From Erysipelotrichaceae bacterium (GTDB lineage Bacteria > Bacillota_I > Bacilli_A > Erysipelotrichales > Erysipelotrichaceae): DNA of 64,000 nucleotides. Numbering within the stretch: the first letter of the stretch is position 1; every line of letters starts with the position of its first letter. The DNA lies in the NCBI GenBank assembly GCA_030694975.1, contig JAUYTU010000041.1, positions 1 through 64,000 of the forward strand, given 5' to 3'. A program made the translations under genes and the position numbers. The notes under the pieces are model-generated. The model ran no database searches and had not been told where the DNA came from. It worked only from the letters and a program-made list of their open reading frames with translations. This document shows, piece after piece, positions 25,642 through 34,421 of this stretch.

Positions 25642-27282
25642 ATGCGACATGGAGTAAAATTTATCATTTTGATAATGGTTGTTTCTTTGGGGGGAATATT
25701 TGTGCGTGCGGCATCGTTGTCAACGTCGATATCCGGAAACAATTCCATTGACATTGGCAGTGAGATCATGCTGACATTTTTTTTGGATGTTGATGAATCT
25801 GTTAAGCTGTTGACGGCTAAGTTGAATGTTGATTTGAGTTTATTGGACATTGTTGGAAGTCCGACAGCGCTAAATGGCCTGAATGTACAATTGGATGAGA
25901 ACAATGTAATCACGGTCAGTTCATCCGAGGGCGTCAGCGGTTCAATATCTTTTATGAAGATGACGTTTAAAGCGAAGGAAACTTTGTCCGCGGATAGTCA
26001 GACCATTGTTTCGTTAAGTGATGTATCAGGGATTCTTTTTGAATCCGATGATTCGGTTTTGGGAAGCGGCAGTTCAAACCTGATTACGGCAGTTGCACCG
26101 AAATCAAACAATAATTTTCTTTCGGATTTATATACCAATGAAGGAGACATCGGTTTCAGTCGTAATACACTGGTTTATTCGTTGACGGTGGATAATGATG
26201 TCAGCCGTATTCGGATTGTTGCTAAGGCGGAAAATGAGAAGGCGACGGTCAGAGAAGATGCTATCTATAATTTGGCTGTTTATCAGAATGCGATTGATAT
26301 CGTTGTGACCGCTGAGAACGGTGTGAAACGTACGTATACGATCAATGTTATACGTAAGGATGTTTTGGGTAATACAAAACTGATGTCATCCAATGTGGAG
26401 TTGAAGAGTTTGGCTATAGAAGGTTATGAAATTGAGTTTTCTGCTTCGGTGGTTGAGTATCGGCTGACCGTTGGTAATATTGTGGATAATGTATTGGTTT
26501 ATGCGGAGGCAAGCGATCCGAAGAGCAGTGTGATTATTGATAATTTACCGCTGTTGAAGTTGGGTGAAAATCGTGTGCAAGTGACAGTCGTAGCGGAGAA
26601 CGGTCAGTCGAAAATCTATGCGATCTTTGTGACTCGTTCACTGGAAGCGCCGGTCATCGATTTGGAAGATTTGGATGAATTTGTGTATCAGACAACGGCG
26701 ACAGTGTTACCAATCCTGTTAAATGATTCGCGTTGGCTGAGTGCGAGTGTGTTGGATAAAGTGCGTCGGGCCGCGAAGGTTTTGGATATTTCCAAACTGG
26801 ATGATCAGGGCATGTTGTTGTATCGTTGGACGATTGACGGTCGTTCGGTAACGGCTGGAACAAGCATCGACTTGAACATTCGTTTTGATTCGATGTATAT
26901 GGATCAAATGGAGGAATTGCTCAACAGTCCGAACTTTAAAATCATCGGATTCTCGCATCAGGGTGAATTGCCGGTGGGGACGATGGTGCGTGTTTATATC
27001 GGGAATATGTTTTCAAATCTGTCATCGTTAAATCTGTATCGTTATGACGCGGAGTCCAAGACGTTGGAACTCAATTCTCAATCGTTGCGGGCAGATAACG
27101 GCTATGTGGAGTTTGAGGTTTTACTGGCGGGGGAGTATGTGGTGAGTGATATAGAAATCCAACAGAAACATCCTCTGGACTTCGTATTATTTGTGGCTCT
27201 GGCGATTATTGTTCTGATCATTGTAGCTTTGATTTGGCTGTTGATCAGCAGAAACAGAATGAATATCAAAACCATGGCATAG
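25642..27282 (+). CDS. Surface protein: cohesin-like domain plus two cadherin-like beta-sandwich domains, membrane anchored
   Basis: A 546-residue exported protein. Signal peptide at about 5-30; residues 30-150 resemble a cohesin-type beta sandwich (SGNNSIDIGSEIMLTFFLD, ISFMKMTFKAKE); residues 155-235 and 248-333 are two cadherin-like beta-sandwich repeats (PF12733 type), each ending in NVIR or FVTR after an AENG turn; residues 340-500 are a further beta-rich region; a membrane helix at about 513-537 and the basic tail anchor it. No LPXTG is present. The role is unknown; similar architectures occur in surface proteins next to polysaccharide loci. TATAAT lies at 25603-25608. Confidence 0.72.
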   Translation: MRHGVKFIILIMVVSLGGIFVRAASLSTSISGNNSIDIGSEIMLTFFLDVDESVKLLTAKLNVDLSLLDIVGSPTALNGLNVQLDENNVITVSSSEGVSGSISFMKMTFKAKETLSADSQTIVSLSDVSGILFESDDSVLGSGSSNLITAVAPKSNNNFLSDLYTNEGDIGFSRNTLVYSLTVDNDVSRIRIVAKAENEKATVREDAIYNLAVYQNAIDIVVTAENGVKRTYTINVIRKDVLGNTKLMSSNVELKSLAIEGYEIEFSASVVEYRLTVGNIVDNVLVYAEASDPKSSVIIDNLPLLKLGENRVQVTVVAENGQSKIYAIFVTRSLEAPVIDLEDLDEFVYQTTATVLPILLNDSRWLSASVLDKVRRAAKVLDISKLDDQGMLLYRWTIDGRSVTAGTSIDLNIRFDSMYMDQMEELLNSPNFKIIGFSHQGELPVGTMVRVYIGNMFSNLSSLNLYRYDAESKTLELNSQSLRADNGYVEFEVLLAGEYVVSDIEIQQKHPLDFVLFVALAIIVLIIVALIWLLISRNRMNIKTMA

Positions 27283-27412
27283 AGAAACTATTTGTGTTCT
27301 AATATGTTTAATAATCGTTTGTGTTATGAAGAATCTTTGAGTAAAACACTTTCGATTTGCATCAACATATCCGTATGACGTAATTTTCTCTATGAAATTT
27401 TAAAAAACATGA

Positions 27413-27418
27413 TATAAT
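27413..27418 (+). promoter_or_regulatory. -10 box before the LCP gene
   Basis: TATAAT 22 bases before the start codon, in an otherwise A+T-rich 157-base gap; no good -35 is visible. Confidence 0.4.
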
Positions 27419-27439
27419 TTCATGCGTTAGGTGAAAAAT

Positions 27440-28828
27440 ATGAATAAAAAGAAGAAGATTGTTAAATATAAAGTTGCATCCTTAATAGCTTTGACTGTAT
27501 TTCTGATAACTCTGTTTGCAAATTACATTTTGCCTTTGCGTTATGAGTTGGTGATTTCGATTGTTTCCATAATGCTTTTTCTGTTTGCAATCAGGATAAG
27601 ATCGAAAACTGTGCATATCGTATTTATAGTAATGATGCTAGTTCCGACCTTCGGGCTTTTCTATTCGCAGAGTGTTTTTAACCGGATTTTTGAAAATTCT
27701 GATTTTGAGACAAATAAGATTTCTTTCATTAAACTGACGAAAAGTGATTTAACCGTTGACTCAATTAACACCGATACAGTCTTTGGTCAGTCCATAGGAT
27801 TTGACAATGACAGTTTCGATCAGATCAATGAAGATCTTAACTCACGGTTTGATTTTAATGTAAATATGCTAACATCGGAGTCAGATTTTGATACAGTTCA
27901 AAAACTGTACGACCGTGAATTTGAAATTGGTATTATTGATAATGCGGTTATCGAGACGATTGCCGAGACGTATCCTTGGTTTGGTGTTGATTTTGAGGTG
28001 TTATGGACAATTGAGCGAGAGATCAAAAGAGATGACATTACAAAAGAAGTTTCTGTTGATAAAGATGCTTTTGTTGTGTTGATTAGCGGAATAGACATTA
28101 CCGGTCCTATTTCCTTACGTTCGCGCAGTGATGTCAATATTCTAATGGTCGTAAACCCCAACAAAGGATCTATAACTTTAGTTTCAATTCCCAGAGATAT
28201 GTTTGTACCTTTTTCTTGCCAAAATGACGCACTAGATAAACTGACTCATACAGGTATTTATGGAATTAACTGTACAGTTCAGACCATAGAGAATTTCGTA
28301 GATATCGATATTAACTACTATGTCCGGATGAACTTTACGTCGTTTATTAAAATTATCGATGTTATTGGGAATATTGATGTTTATTCCAATTATAATTTTA
28401 CTACCACAGGTGGTTTGCATACTTTTAAAAAAGGTATGAATATACTTAATTCTGAGCAGGCACTAGCATTTGCAAGAGAACGCAAAGTCTTTGAAGAGGG
28501 AGACGTGCAACGAGGGCTCAATCAACAAGAAGTTATAAAGTCAGTTATAAAGAAATTGATCAGTCCTAACACATTAACAAAAATCGATAAAATTGTAAGC
28601 TCCGTTGCAAAAAGTATCGATACAAACTTGGATCCGGCAGATTTGCAAAAGCTGATAGCATTACAAATAGACAAAGGTATTGACTGGAAGTTTAGCTCAT
28701 ATCATATTTCGGGTACAGAATCTCGAAGAGAAACCTATAGTATTCCTGGTCAGGAATTATTCGTTGTGCTGCCTTCAAGTGAGTCAGTGGAAAATATTAA
28801 AGAAGTAATATTGGATGCCACGCGATAG
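27440..28828 (+). CDS. LytR-CpsA-Psr (LCP) family cell-wall ligase
   Basis: A 462-residue membrane protein. Three hydrophobic segments (about 8-28, 33-48, 56-76) precede an extracellular region: an accessory domain (about 85-205) and the LCP catalytic domain (about 210-400) with ISGIDI, RSRSDVNILMVVNP, LVSIPRDMFV and FARERK. The conserved arginines and aspartate bind the polyprenyl pyrophosphate head. Three helices with an accessory domain is the CpsA-like form. LCP enzymes attach capsule or teichoic acid from the lipid carrier to peptidoglycan, so this is probably the attachment enzyme of the neighbouring cassette. Start ATG 27440 follows TAGGTG. Confidence 0.9.
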   Translation: MNKKKKIVKYKVASLIALTVFLITLFANYILPLRYELVISIVSIMLFLFAIRIRSKTVHIVFIVMMLVPTFGLFYSQSVFNRIFENSDFETNKISFIKLTKSDLTVDSINTDTVFGQSIGFDNDSFDQINEDLNSRFDFNVNMLTSESDFDTVQKLYDREFEIGIIDNAVIETIAETYPWFGVDFEVLWTIEREIKRDDITKEVSVDKDAFVVLISGIDITGPISLRSRSDVNILMVVNPNKGSITLVSIPRDMFVPFSCQNDALDKLTHTGIYGINCTVQTIENFVDIDINYYVRMNFTSFIKIIDVIGNIDVYSNYNFTTTGGLHTFKKGMNILNSEQALAFARERKVFEEGDVQRGLNQQEVIKSVIKKLISPNTLTKIDKIVSSVAKSIDTNLDPADLQKLIALQIDKGIDWKFSSYHISGTESRRETYSIPGQELFVVLPSSESVENIKEVILDATR

Positions 28829-28951
28829 ATATAAGTATTGTACTTAAATTCTTATGAGTAAATAGCCTGTAAGATAACGAAATTCAAAAACCTTATCACT
28901 TTTACAATTATAAGCAAAGATTAGCTTATAAAGCATAGGATTTAGGGCATA

Positions 28952-28980
28952 TTGTGAACTTGTGCTATTTATTGTATAAT
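28952..28980 (+). promoter_or_regulatory. Promoter of polysaccharide cassette A
   Basis: TTGTGA (28952-28957), 17 bases, TATAAT (28975-28980), 26 bases before the first gene. The promoter proposed for cassette B (52329-52357) has the same TTGTGA -35 and 17-base spacing. Confidence 0.65.
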
Positions 28981-29005
28981 TACATCGTATTTATGGGGTA
29001 AATAA

Positions 29006-30865
29006 ATGAAACTTTTTCTGCGTTCAACTTTGTTGATACTCTTGGATTTAATTATTGTGTCTGTCTCTTACATGGTTGCACTTTGGATGAGATATGATTT
29101 TTCTTTCTCAAATCGTGCATCTTTTTTACTATTGATATATTACTTACCATGGATAGCCTTGGTATATTTAGTGTTATATAAGTTGTTTAAAGTAGACAGA
29201 ACCTTATGGAAAGTAGCAGGAATTGAAGAAGCATTCCGTATTGGCATTAGTGTGTTTTTCTCGGCTCTGTTGGTTGGTATGTTTTTTCTAATCAGAGGGA
29301 TAACTATTCCGAGAAGTATTCACATTATTGCTTTTTTATTGGTCGTGGTAGCTATGGAAATAACTCGTTTTTTTTATAGAATCAATCGGATGTTTATGTC
29401 CATTCAACAACAGAATGAGCCGGATTTAGTAAATACTTTGGTTGTTGGTGCAGGGAAAGCCGGAGCGATGTTGGTTCGGGAAATTTTGGATAACAATGAT
29501 TATAAAAACAGAATTGTTGGTTTTATTGATGACGATCTTTATAAAAGCGGTAAATTAGTTTCTGGTATTCCGATTTTAGGGACAACAGAGGATATTGCTG
29601 AGGTTGTTAAAGACAAGAAAGTCAATCATGTAATTATTGCGATGCCAAGTGTTTCTATCAAGAGGCAAAACGATATCATCAAGCAATTCTATGAGTTGAG
29701 AGTGAAAACGGAAATCCTGACTCGATCTTCAGATATGATTAATCAGCCTTCAAAGAAAATAAGTATTCGAAATCTTAGTATTGAAGATTTACTTGGTCGT
29801 AAAGAGATTGTGCTCGATAACCAAGAAATTTCAAAATTAGTGGCTTCAAGTATTGTATTAGTTACCGGTGCCGGTGGCTCGATAGGAAGTGAGTTGTGCA
29901 GGCAAATCGTTAATTATAAACCGAAGATGTTGATTATGATGGATATAAATGAGAATTCATTATATGAATTAGACAATGAACTCAGTTATTTGATCAGTGA
30001 AGGTCGATTGCCTTCGAATGTTGAAATTCTTCCCATAATTAAATCGATTCGCGACAGTAGGGCAGTGAATGAGTTACTAGGTGATTATAAAGTGAATATT
30101 GTGTTTCACGCAGCTGCACATAAGCATGTTCCGTTAATGGAGACGGTGCCTGATGAAGCAATTAAGAATAATATTTTCGGTTCTTACAATATGATTGAGG
30201 CCGCAAAGAAGCATAAAGTTAAGTTATTTGTCTCAATTTCAACAGATAAGGCAGTAAATCCGACCAATGTAATGGGTGCGACGAAGCGATTTGTGGAAAA
30301 GATGATACAATCAATTGGTATGAATAGTAATACGAAGTTCGTTGCGGTTCGCTTTGGCAATGTGTTGGGTTCAAGTGGTTCGGTTATTCCTGTCTTTCGA
30401 AAACAGATCGAGGCGGGGGGGCCGGTCATGGTTACACATAAAGATATCATTCGCTATTTCATGACGATTCCTGAAGCGGTGTCGCTGGTATTACAAGCCG
30501 CAACCTTTGGCAATGGTGGTGAAATATTCGTTTTGGAAATGGGAGAACCTGTTAAAATTCTTGATCTTGCCGAAAAGATGATCAGATTATCTGGGTTTAA
30601 GCCATATGATGATATTGATATTAAGTTCACGGGGCTTCGGCCAGGTGAAAAACTTTATGAAGAGATTATGATGAGCGAAGAAGGTTTGCGCAAGACGACC
30701 AATGATCTGATTTACATTGCCAAGCCCTTGGAAATCACTTCTGAAGAAGTACTAAATGATTTGGCTTATTTAAGGGCTGTACTGGATGATGATCACAACA
30801 AAGAAGATTTGGTTAAAGCATTAAGTAAAGTAGTAGATACTTATCACTATACGAAGGGAGAATAG
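29006..30865 (+). CDS. capD: CapD/PglF-type membrane nucleotide-sugar 4,6-dehydratase
   Basis: A 619-residue enzyme. Four membrane helices (residues 1-110) are followed by a Rossmann regulatory domain (VVGAGKAGAMLVREIL, about 148) and the catalytic SDR domain (VTGAGGSIGSELCRQI, about 287). The active site has STDKAVNPTNVMGATKR, in which methionine replaces the usual tyrosine of YxxxK, as in CapD and PglF. These enzymes turn UDP-GlcNAc into UDP-4-keto-6-deoxy-GlcNAc. With the CapN- and CapM-like genes downstream the product would be UDP-D-FucNAc. A paralogue (52382-54232) heads cassette B. The next gene starts at the base after the stop codon. Confidence 0.9.
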   Translation: MKLFLRSTLLILLDLIIVSVSYMVALWMRYDFSFSNRASFLLLIYYLPWIALVYLVLYKLFKVDRTLWKVAGIEEAFRIGISVFFSALLVGMFFLIRGITIPRSIHIIAFLLVVVAMEITRFFYRINRMFMSIQQQNEPDLVNTLVVGAGKAGAMLVREILDNNDYKNRIVGFIDDDLYKSGKLVSGIPILGTTEDIAEVVKDKKVNHVIIAMPSVSIKRQNDIIKQFYELRVKTEILTRSSDMINQPSKKISIRNLSIEDLLGRKEIVLDNQEISKLVASSIVLVTGAGGSIGSELCRQIVNYKPKMLIMMDINENSLYELDNELSYLISEGRLPSNVEILPIIKSIRDSRAVNELLGDYKVNIVFHAAAHKHVPLMETVPDEAIKNNIFGSYNMIEAAKKHKVKLFVSISTDKAVNPTNVMGATKRFVEKMIQSIGMNSNTKFVAVRFGNVLGSSGSVIPVFRKQIEAGGPVMVTHKDIIRYFMTIPEAVSLVLQAATFGNGGEIFVLEMGEPVKILDLAEKMIRLSGFKPYDDIDIKFTGLRPGEKLYEEIMMSEEGLRKTTNDLIYIAKPLEITSEEVLNDLAYLRAVLDDDHNKEDLVKALSKVVDTYHYTKGE

Positions 30866-31609
30866 ATGGTTAATCATCAAATTGAGAAGGAAATTGATGT
30901 CGTTTTATTCCTTAAACACTTTTACAGAAACAGGAGACTTGTATTTCGCATATTAATTTTTCTATTAGTGCTTTCTGTTTTATATTCTTTAATATCATCA
31001 ATGTTCAATCCCCCAATTTATAGATATACTTCTCATTCGGTTATAGATATGACGATTAGTGAAGGAGCAGAATATCAAAAGCCGATTTTTATTTCTTATC
31101 TTGGCAGTCAGAAAATATTCAATGAGTCAGCGAAGTCGATAGGACTCGAAGCTTCTTTTTCATCCTATCGAGATTTTATCGTTATTGAAGACATCAGAGA
31201 TACAACTCAAATCCTACTTAAAATTTCCTCTACAAGAACGGATAAACTCGTTGAGTTGAATCGTCGAATAGTGAGTAACACAATATTTCAGACAAGTGAT
31301 ATATTGACTGGCATAAATGTACAGACGGTTGAAGATGCTGAATTACTTGAAGATGTGATAGAAATAAGAAAGAATGTCAATTATTTCGCAAATATGTTTA
31401 TATTTACCACATTGGGATTACTAACAGTTTTTGGTTTGATGACGTTTCAGGTGATAGCCGACAGGAAGATTAAACGTGCAAAGGACATTGAATTCTATAC
31501 CGGTTTGTCTGTAATCGGATTAATTCCAGATTTTAAGAACCTATCAGAATCTGAAGAGATCAATTTGAAGAATTTTGTAAGGGGGTTAATATGGAAGAAG
31601 AAAAAGTAA
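30866..31609 (+). CDS. Polysaccharide chain-length regulator / BY-kinase modulator
   Basis: A 247-residue Wzz-type protein (CapA/CpsC/YveK). A helix at 30-54 and another at about 170-193 flank an extracellular domain; the cytoplasmic tail follows (DRKIKRAKDIEFYTGLSVIGLIP). In Bacillota such proteins switch on the tyrosine kinase encoded next to them and set chain length. Here the next gene is a kinase homologue without the ATP-binding lysine, so activation in the ordinary way is doubtful. The extracellular part is shorter and more divergent than in the cassette B copy. Ends 18 bases inside the following gene. Confidence 0.82.
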   Translation: MVNHQIEKEIDVVLFLKHFYRNRRLVFRILIFLLVLSVLYSLISSMFNPPIYRYTSHSVIDMTISEGAEYQKPIFISYLGSQKIFNESAKSIGLEASFSSYRDFIVIEDIRDTTQILLKISSTRTDKLVELNRRIVSNTIFQTSDILTGINVQTVEDAELLEDVIEIRKNVNYFANMFIFTTLGLLTVFGLMTFQVIADRKIKRAKDIEFYTGLSVIGLIPDFKNLSESEEINLKNFVRGLIWKKKK

Positions 31610-32238
31610 TGTTAAGATTTGAAAGCATTGAAAGTCCTTGGTTAAAAGAGTCAATTCGTTCTTTAAGGAATAAATTATTGATTGATAATCAACACCACAA
31701 AGTCTTTTGCTTTTCAAGTCTGTACCCAGAAGAGGGAGTCTCGACCATTGTTCGACTACTCGCTTTTTATTTAAGTGACGTCGAAAAGAATGTTATTATT
31801 GTTTCTGCAGATTTAAAAAACGTTTATAGTGAGATTTCTACCGCAACATATACACTCAAAGATTACTTAAGCAATCGATGCTCAAGGGAAAATATTGTTA
31901 TTAGTGTGAATGAACATTTTAAGATCATTGCCGGTTCGAATTCGAATGAAGATTATTCAGACTTATTACATTTGGATACATTTGCTGACTTGATTAAACA
32001 GCTTAAAAATGAGTATGATTTGGTTTTGATTGATGCACCTAGTTTTTCGGTAGCATCAGAGGCAATAATTCTATCGCGATTGGCAGATTCTCTGATTTTG
32101 GTAGTAAAGGAGAATAATGTTAAGATTGATGATTTTTCGGAGTTTTCCAGGAAATTGCAAAAACAAAACATTACAATTAAAGGTGTTGTGTTAAATCGAA
32201 TATGTGAGACTGAGAATCTGGAAATAAAGGCGATTTAA
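31591..32238 (+). CDS. BY-kinase (CpsD/CapB-type) homologue lacking the Walker A lysine: probable pseudokinase
   Basis: A 215-residue protein aligned along its length with bacterial tyrosine autokinases such as the gene at 49528-50334. Where those have EGKST, this reads PEEGVST (46-52), with valine 50 in place of the catalytic lysine. Walker A' (VIIVSADLK, 68-76) keeps one of two aspartates; Walker B (LVLIDAPSF) is intact. The tyrosine-rich tail is absent: the end is NLEIKAI. The frame is clean and lies between well-kept genes, so it looks like a functional protein that has lost kinase activity, perhaps a scaffold for the modulator before it. ATP could still bind weakly. Confidence 0.8.
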   Translation: MEEEKVMLRFESIESPWLKESIRSLRNKLLIDNQHHKVFCFSSLYPEEGVSTIVRLLAFYLSDVEKNVIIVSADLKNVYSEISTATYTLKDYLSNRCSRENIVISVNEHFKIIAGSNSNEDYSDLLHLDTFADLIKQLKNEYDLVLIDAPSFSVASEAIILSRLADSLILVVKENNVKIDDFSEFSRKLQKQNITIKGVVLNRICETENLEIKAI

Positions 32239-32264
32239 ATTTGCTCTGTGTTGGAGGTGTTGAG

Positions 32265-32783
32265 GTGGAATTTTGGCAAGTAGTTCATGTTTTAGGTGGA
32301 TATGAGAGTAAAATTTGTGACTTCATAAACAAGGATTCTCGAAACATTGCCTTTATTCCCAAAAAGAAGAAGGTCTTTCGAAAACGGGGTATAAACAAAG
32401 TAGATGAATCGGTGTTATTTGCTAATTATGTTTTTGTGAAAACGAAGATGGAATTCTTTGAGTTTATAGAATATGTTCAACTATTTCTTGTTGGGATTGA
32501 AGGCTTTATAAAACTTCTTAAACATGATAATGTTGGTACGGAATCATTACTGCCTGAGGAAATAGATTTTCTAAGACGATTTTTAAATGAGAATTTCATA
32601 GTAGATGAGTCATTTGGGATATTGGAAGGTGACTCGGTTATCGTTTTAGATGGACCTTTGGTAGGATGTGAAAGTCTGATAACTAAGATCGATAGGCATA
32701 AACGATTGGCATGGATTCAGTTCAGCATGTTTGGTGAAATCAGAACAATTAGTGTCTCATTGGAGATTATCAGTAAAAAGTGA
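32265..32783 (+). CDS. loaP: LoaP-type NusG paralogue, antiterminator of cassette A
   Basis: A 172-residue specialised NusG. The amino NGN domain begins EFWQVVHVLGGYESK and includes LFANYVFVK and GFIKLLKHDN; the carboxyl KOW domain is LEGDSVIVLDGPLVG. This is the LoaP group, which promotes read-through of terminators in long biosynthetic operons of Bacillota and binds an RNA hairpin. GTG 32265 is chosen because GGAGGTG (32253-32259) precedes it; the frame opens earlier at 32241. About half its residues match the second LoaP (54232-54744), including LLKHDN.GTESL and IKKIDRHKR-like blocks. A structured RNA starts right at its stop codon. Confidence 0.88.
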   Translation: MEFWQVVHVLGGYESKICDFINKDSRNIAFIPKKKKVFRKRGINKVDESVLFANYVFVKTKMEFFEFIEYVQLFLVGIEGFIKLLKHDNVGTESLLPEEIDFLRRFLNENFIVDESFGILEGDSVIVLDGPLVGCESLITKIDRHKRLAWIQFSMFGEIRTISVSLEIISKK

Positions 32784-32886
32784 TTTATCACAAGTACATT
32801 GGTTGCATGGGCACCATGTAATAAGATAAATCAAATGGCATAGTTGGCTGCGATACTCGTTTGTGGGCGTAGCCATGTTCACAAAC
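32781..32886 (+). promoter_or_regulatory. Structured RNA after loaP of cassette A: likely LoaP target
   Basis: Outer stem TGATTTATC (32781-32789) with GATAAATCA (32825-32833). Inside it a hairpin: TACAT, bulged T, GG, bulged T, TGC, loop ATGG, then GCACCATGTA. A second domain can form a pseudoknot: GGCTGCG (32846-32852) with CGTAGCC (32868-32874), and GTTTGTG (32859-32865) with CACAAAC (32880-32886). The first hairpin keeps its two bulged T and its tip in the copy at 54751-54786 while outer pairs change. Binding by LoaP is inference. Confidence 0.72.
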
Positions 32887-32908
32887 TGAATAGATTGAGG
32901 AGGTTCAT

Positions 32909-33547
32909 GTGAATTATTTAAAAATAAAGAGATTAATAGATATCATTGTTTCATTCATTGGAATCGTTGTATTGATTCCAGTATTTGGATTGATTTCTAT
33001 TTTTATAAAGATTGACTCTACAGGTCCGATACTTTTTAAACAAAGAAGATTTGGAATACATAAACAGCATTTTGATATCTTGAAATTTAGAACAATGAGA
33101 ATTGATACACCAAAGGATTCTCCGACCCATTTATTGGAAAATCCCGAGTACTGGATCACCAAAGTAGGTAAATTTCTAAGGAAAACCAGTTTGGACGAGT
33201 TACCTCAGATTTTTAACATTTTAAAAGGTGATATGAGCATAATTGGTCCACGCCCGGCTTTATGGAATCAATTTGATCTGATTGATGAAAGAGATAAGTA
33301 CGGAGCTAATGATGTTCCTGTTGGTTTGACAGGGTGGGCGCAGATCAACGGAAGAGATGAGTTGGAAATCGATGTAAAGGCAAGGTTGGATGGAGAATAT
33401 ACAAGAAATATCGGTTTGATTATGGATATTAAATGCTTCTTTGGAACTATATTTAGTGTTTTAAAGAGTGAAGGCGTAGTAGAGGGTGGGACAAGCAAAG
33501 TAAGTTCCGGCCAGGACAATGAAACCAAAGAAACGGTGATAAAATGA
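32909..33547 (+). CDS. Undecaprenyl-phosphate sugar phosphotransferase (CapM-like)
   Basis: A 212-residue initiating transferase of the bacterial sugar transferase family (PF02397). A membrane hairpin at residues 8-30 is followed by FKQRRFG, ILKFRTM, TSLDELPQIFNILKGDMSIIGPRP and GLTGWAQINGRDEL, which hold the catalytic Asp-Glu pair. It transfers a sugar-1-phosphate to undecaprenyl phosphate on the inner membrane face. With CapD- and CapN-like genes present, D-FucNAc-1-phosphate, as for S. aureus CapM, is the likely substrate. GTG 32909 follows AGGAGG (32898-32903). Its stop overlaps the next start (ATGA). Confidence 0.88.
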   Translation: MNYLKIKRLIDIIVSFIGIVVLIPVFGLISIFIKIDSTGPILFKQRRFGIHKQHFDILKFRTMRIDTPKDSPTHLLENPEYWITKVGKFLRKTSLDELPQIFNILKGDMSIIGPRPALWNQFDLIDERDKYGANDVPVGLTGWAQINGRDELEIDVKARLDGEYTRNIGLIMDIKCFFGTIFSVLKSEGVVEGGTSKVSSGQDNETKETVIK

Positions 33548-34401
33548 AGAAGATATTAATCACTGGTAGAAATAGTTTTATCGGTACATCTGTTAAGAAT
33601 TGGTTATTGCTCGAGCCATCAAAATATTCGGTTGATACTCTAGACATGAAGGGCCAGGCGTGGAAACAGAATGATTTCTCTAGTTACGATGTAGTTTTTC
33701 ACGTAGCTGGAATTGCACATATTTCGGCTAATCCTAAGTTGAAGGATTTATATTTTCAGGTAAACAGGGATCTCGCGATCGAAACTGCTCAGAAAGCAAA
33801 ATTTGATGGTGTTAAGCAGTTTATCTTCATGAGTAGCATAATAGTTTACGGTGAAAGCAGCGGAAGTGAGAGAATCATTGATATCAATACAATTCCAACT
33901 CCAAGCAATTACTATGGTGATAGTAAACTTCAGGCAGATGAAGGCATTAGGAGAATTGAATCTGAAAACTTTAAAGTAGTTATTCTGCGACCACCAATGA
34001 TATATGGTAAAGGTTCCAAAGGTAACTATCCGAAATTGGTAAGTGTAGCAAAGATGTTACCTATATTTCCAGACTTCGACAATCAAAGAAGTATGCTTCA
34101 TATCGATAATTTCTGCGAATTTGTTAAAGTGATGATTGACCATGAAGAAACGGGTTTGTTTTTTCCGCAAAACACTGATTATGTCGAGACAAGTAAAATG
34201 GTAAAACTGATTAGAGAAGTAAATGGAAAAAGGACGTTGTTGACGAAAAAATTCAACTGGATTATTCGATTGTTGTTCAAATTAGGTATTACTAGGAAGT
34301 TATTTGGCAATTTGGTGTATGAAAAGTCTATGAGTGATTATAAAAGTCAAAATTACAGAATTAGGACGTTCAAAGAATCAATTGAGTTAACTGAAAAGTA
34401 A
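33544..34401 (+). CDS. Nucleotide-sugar reductase/epimerase, CapN-like
   Basis: A 285-residue extended SDR. The nucleotide loop is GRNSFIG (about 7-13), then VVFHVAGIAHIS, FMSSIIVYGE and the catalytic pair in YYGDSKLQAD. This profile fits WbpV/CapN reductases, which reduce the 4-keto group of UDP-4-keto-6-deoxy-GlcNAc to UDP-D-FucNAc or UDP-QuiNAc. It follows the initiating transferase, in the same order as capM-capN partners elsewhere. The stereochemistry of its product is inferred from context. Confidence 0.78.
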   Translation: MKKILITGRNSFIGTSVKNWLLLEPSKYSVDTLDMKGQAWKQNDFSSYDVVFHVAGIAHISANPKLKDLYFQVNRDLAIETAQKAKFDGVKQFIFMSSIIVYGESSGSERIIDINTIPTPSNYYGDSKLQADEGIRRIESENFKVVILRPPMIYGKGSKGNYPKLVSVAKMLPIFPDFDNQRSMLHIDNFCEFVKVMIDHEETGLFFPQNTDYVETSKMVKLIREVNGKRTLLTKKFNWIIRLLFKLGITRKLFGNLVYEKSMSDYKSQNYRIRTFKESIELTEK

Positions 34402-34421
34402 GCAGAAACGGTGGAATCAAC

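Noticed and set aside
28829-28951. Gap before cassette A examined for a copy of the LoaP RNA element or an invertible promoter
   Set aside because: Only a short AT-rich stem (TAAGC/GCTTA) and the promoter were seen; no inverted repeats flanking the promoter.
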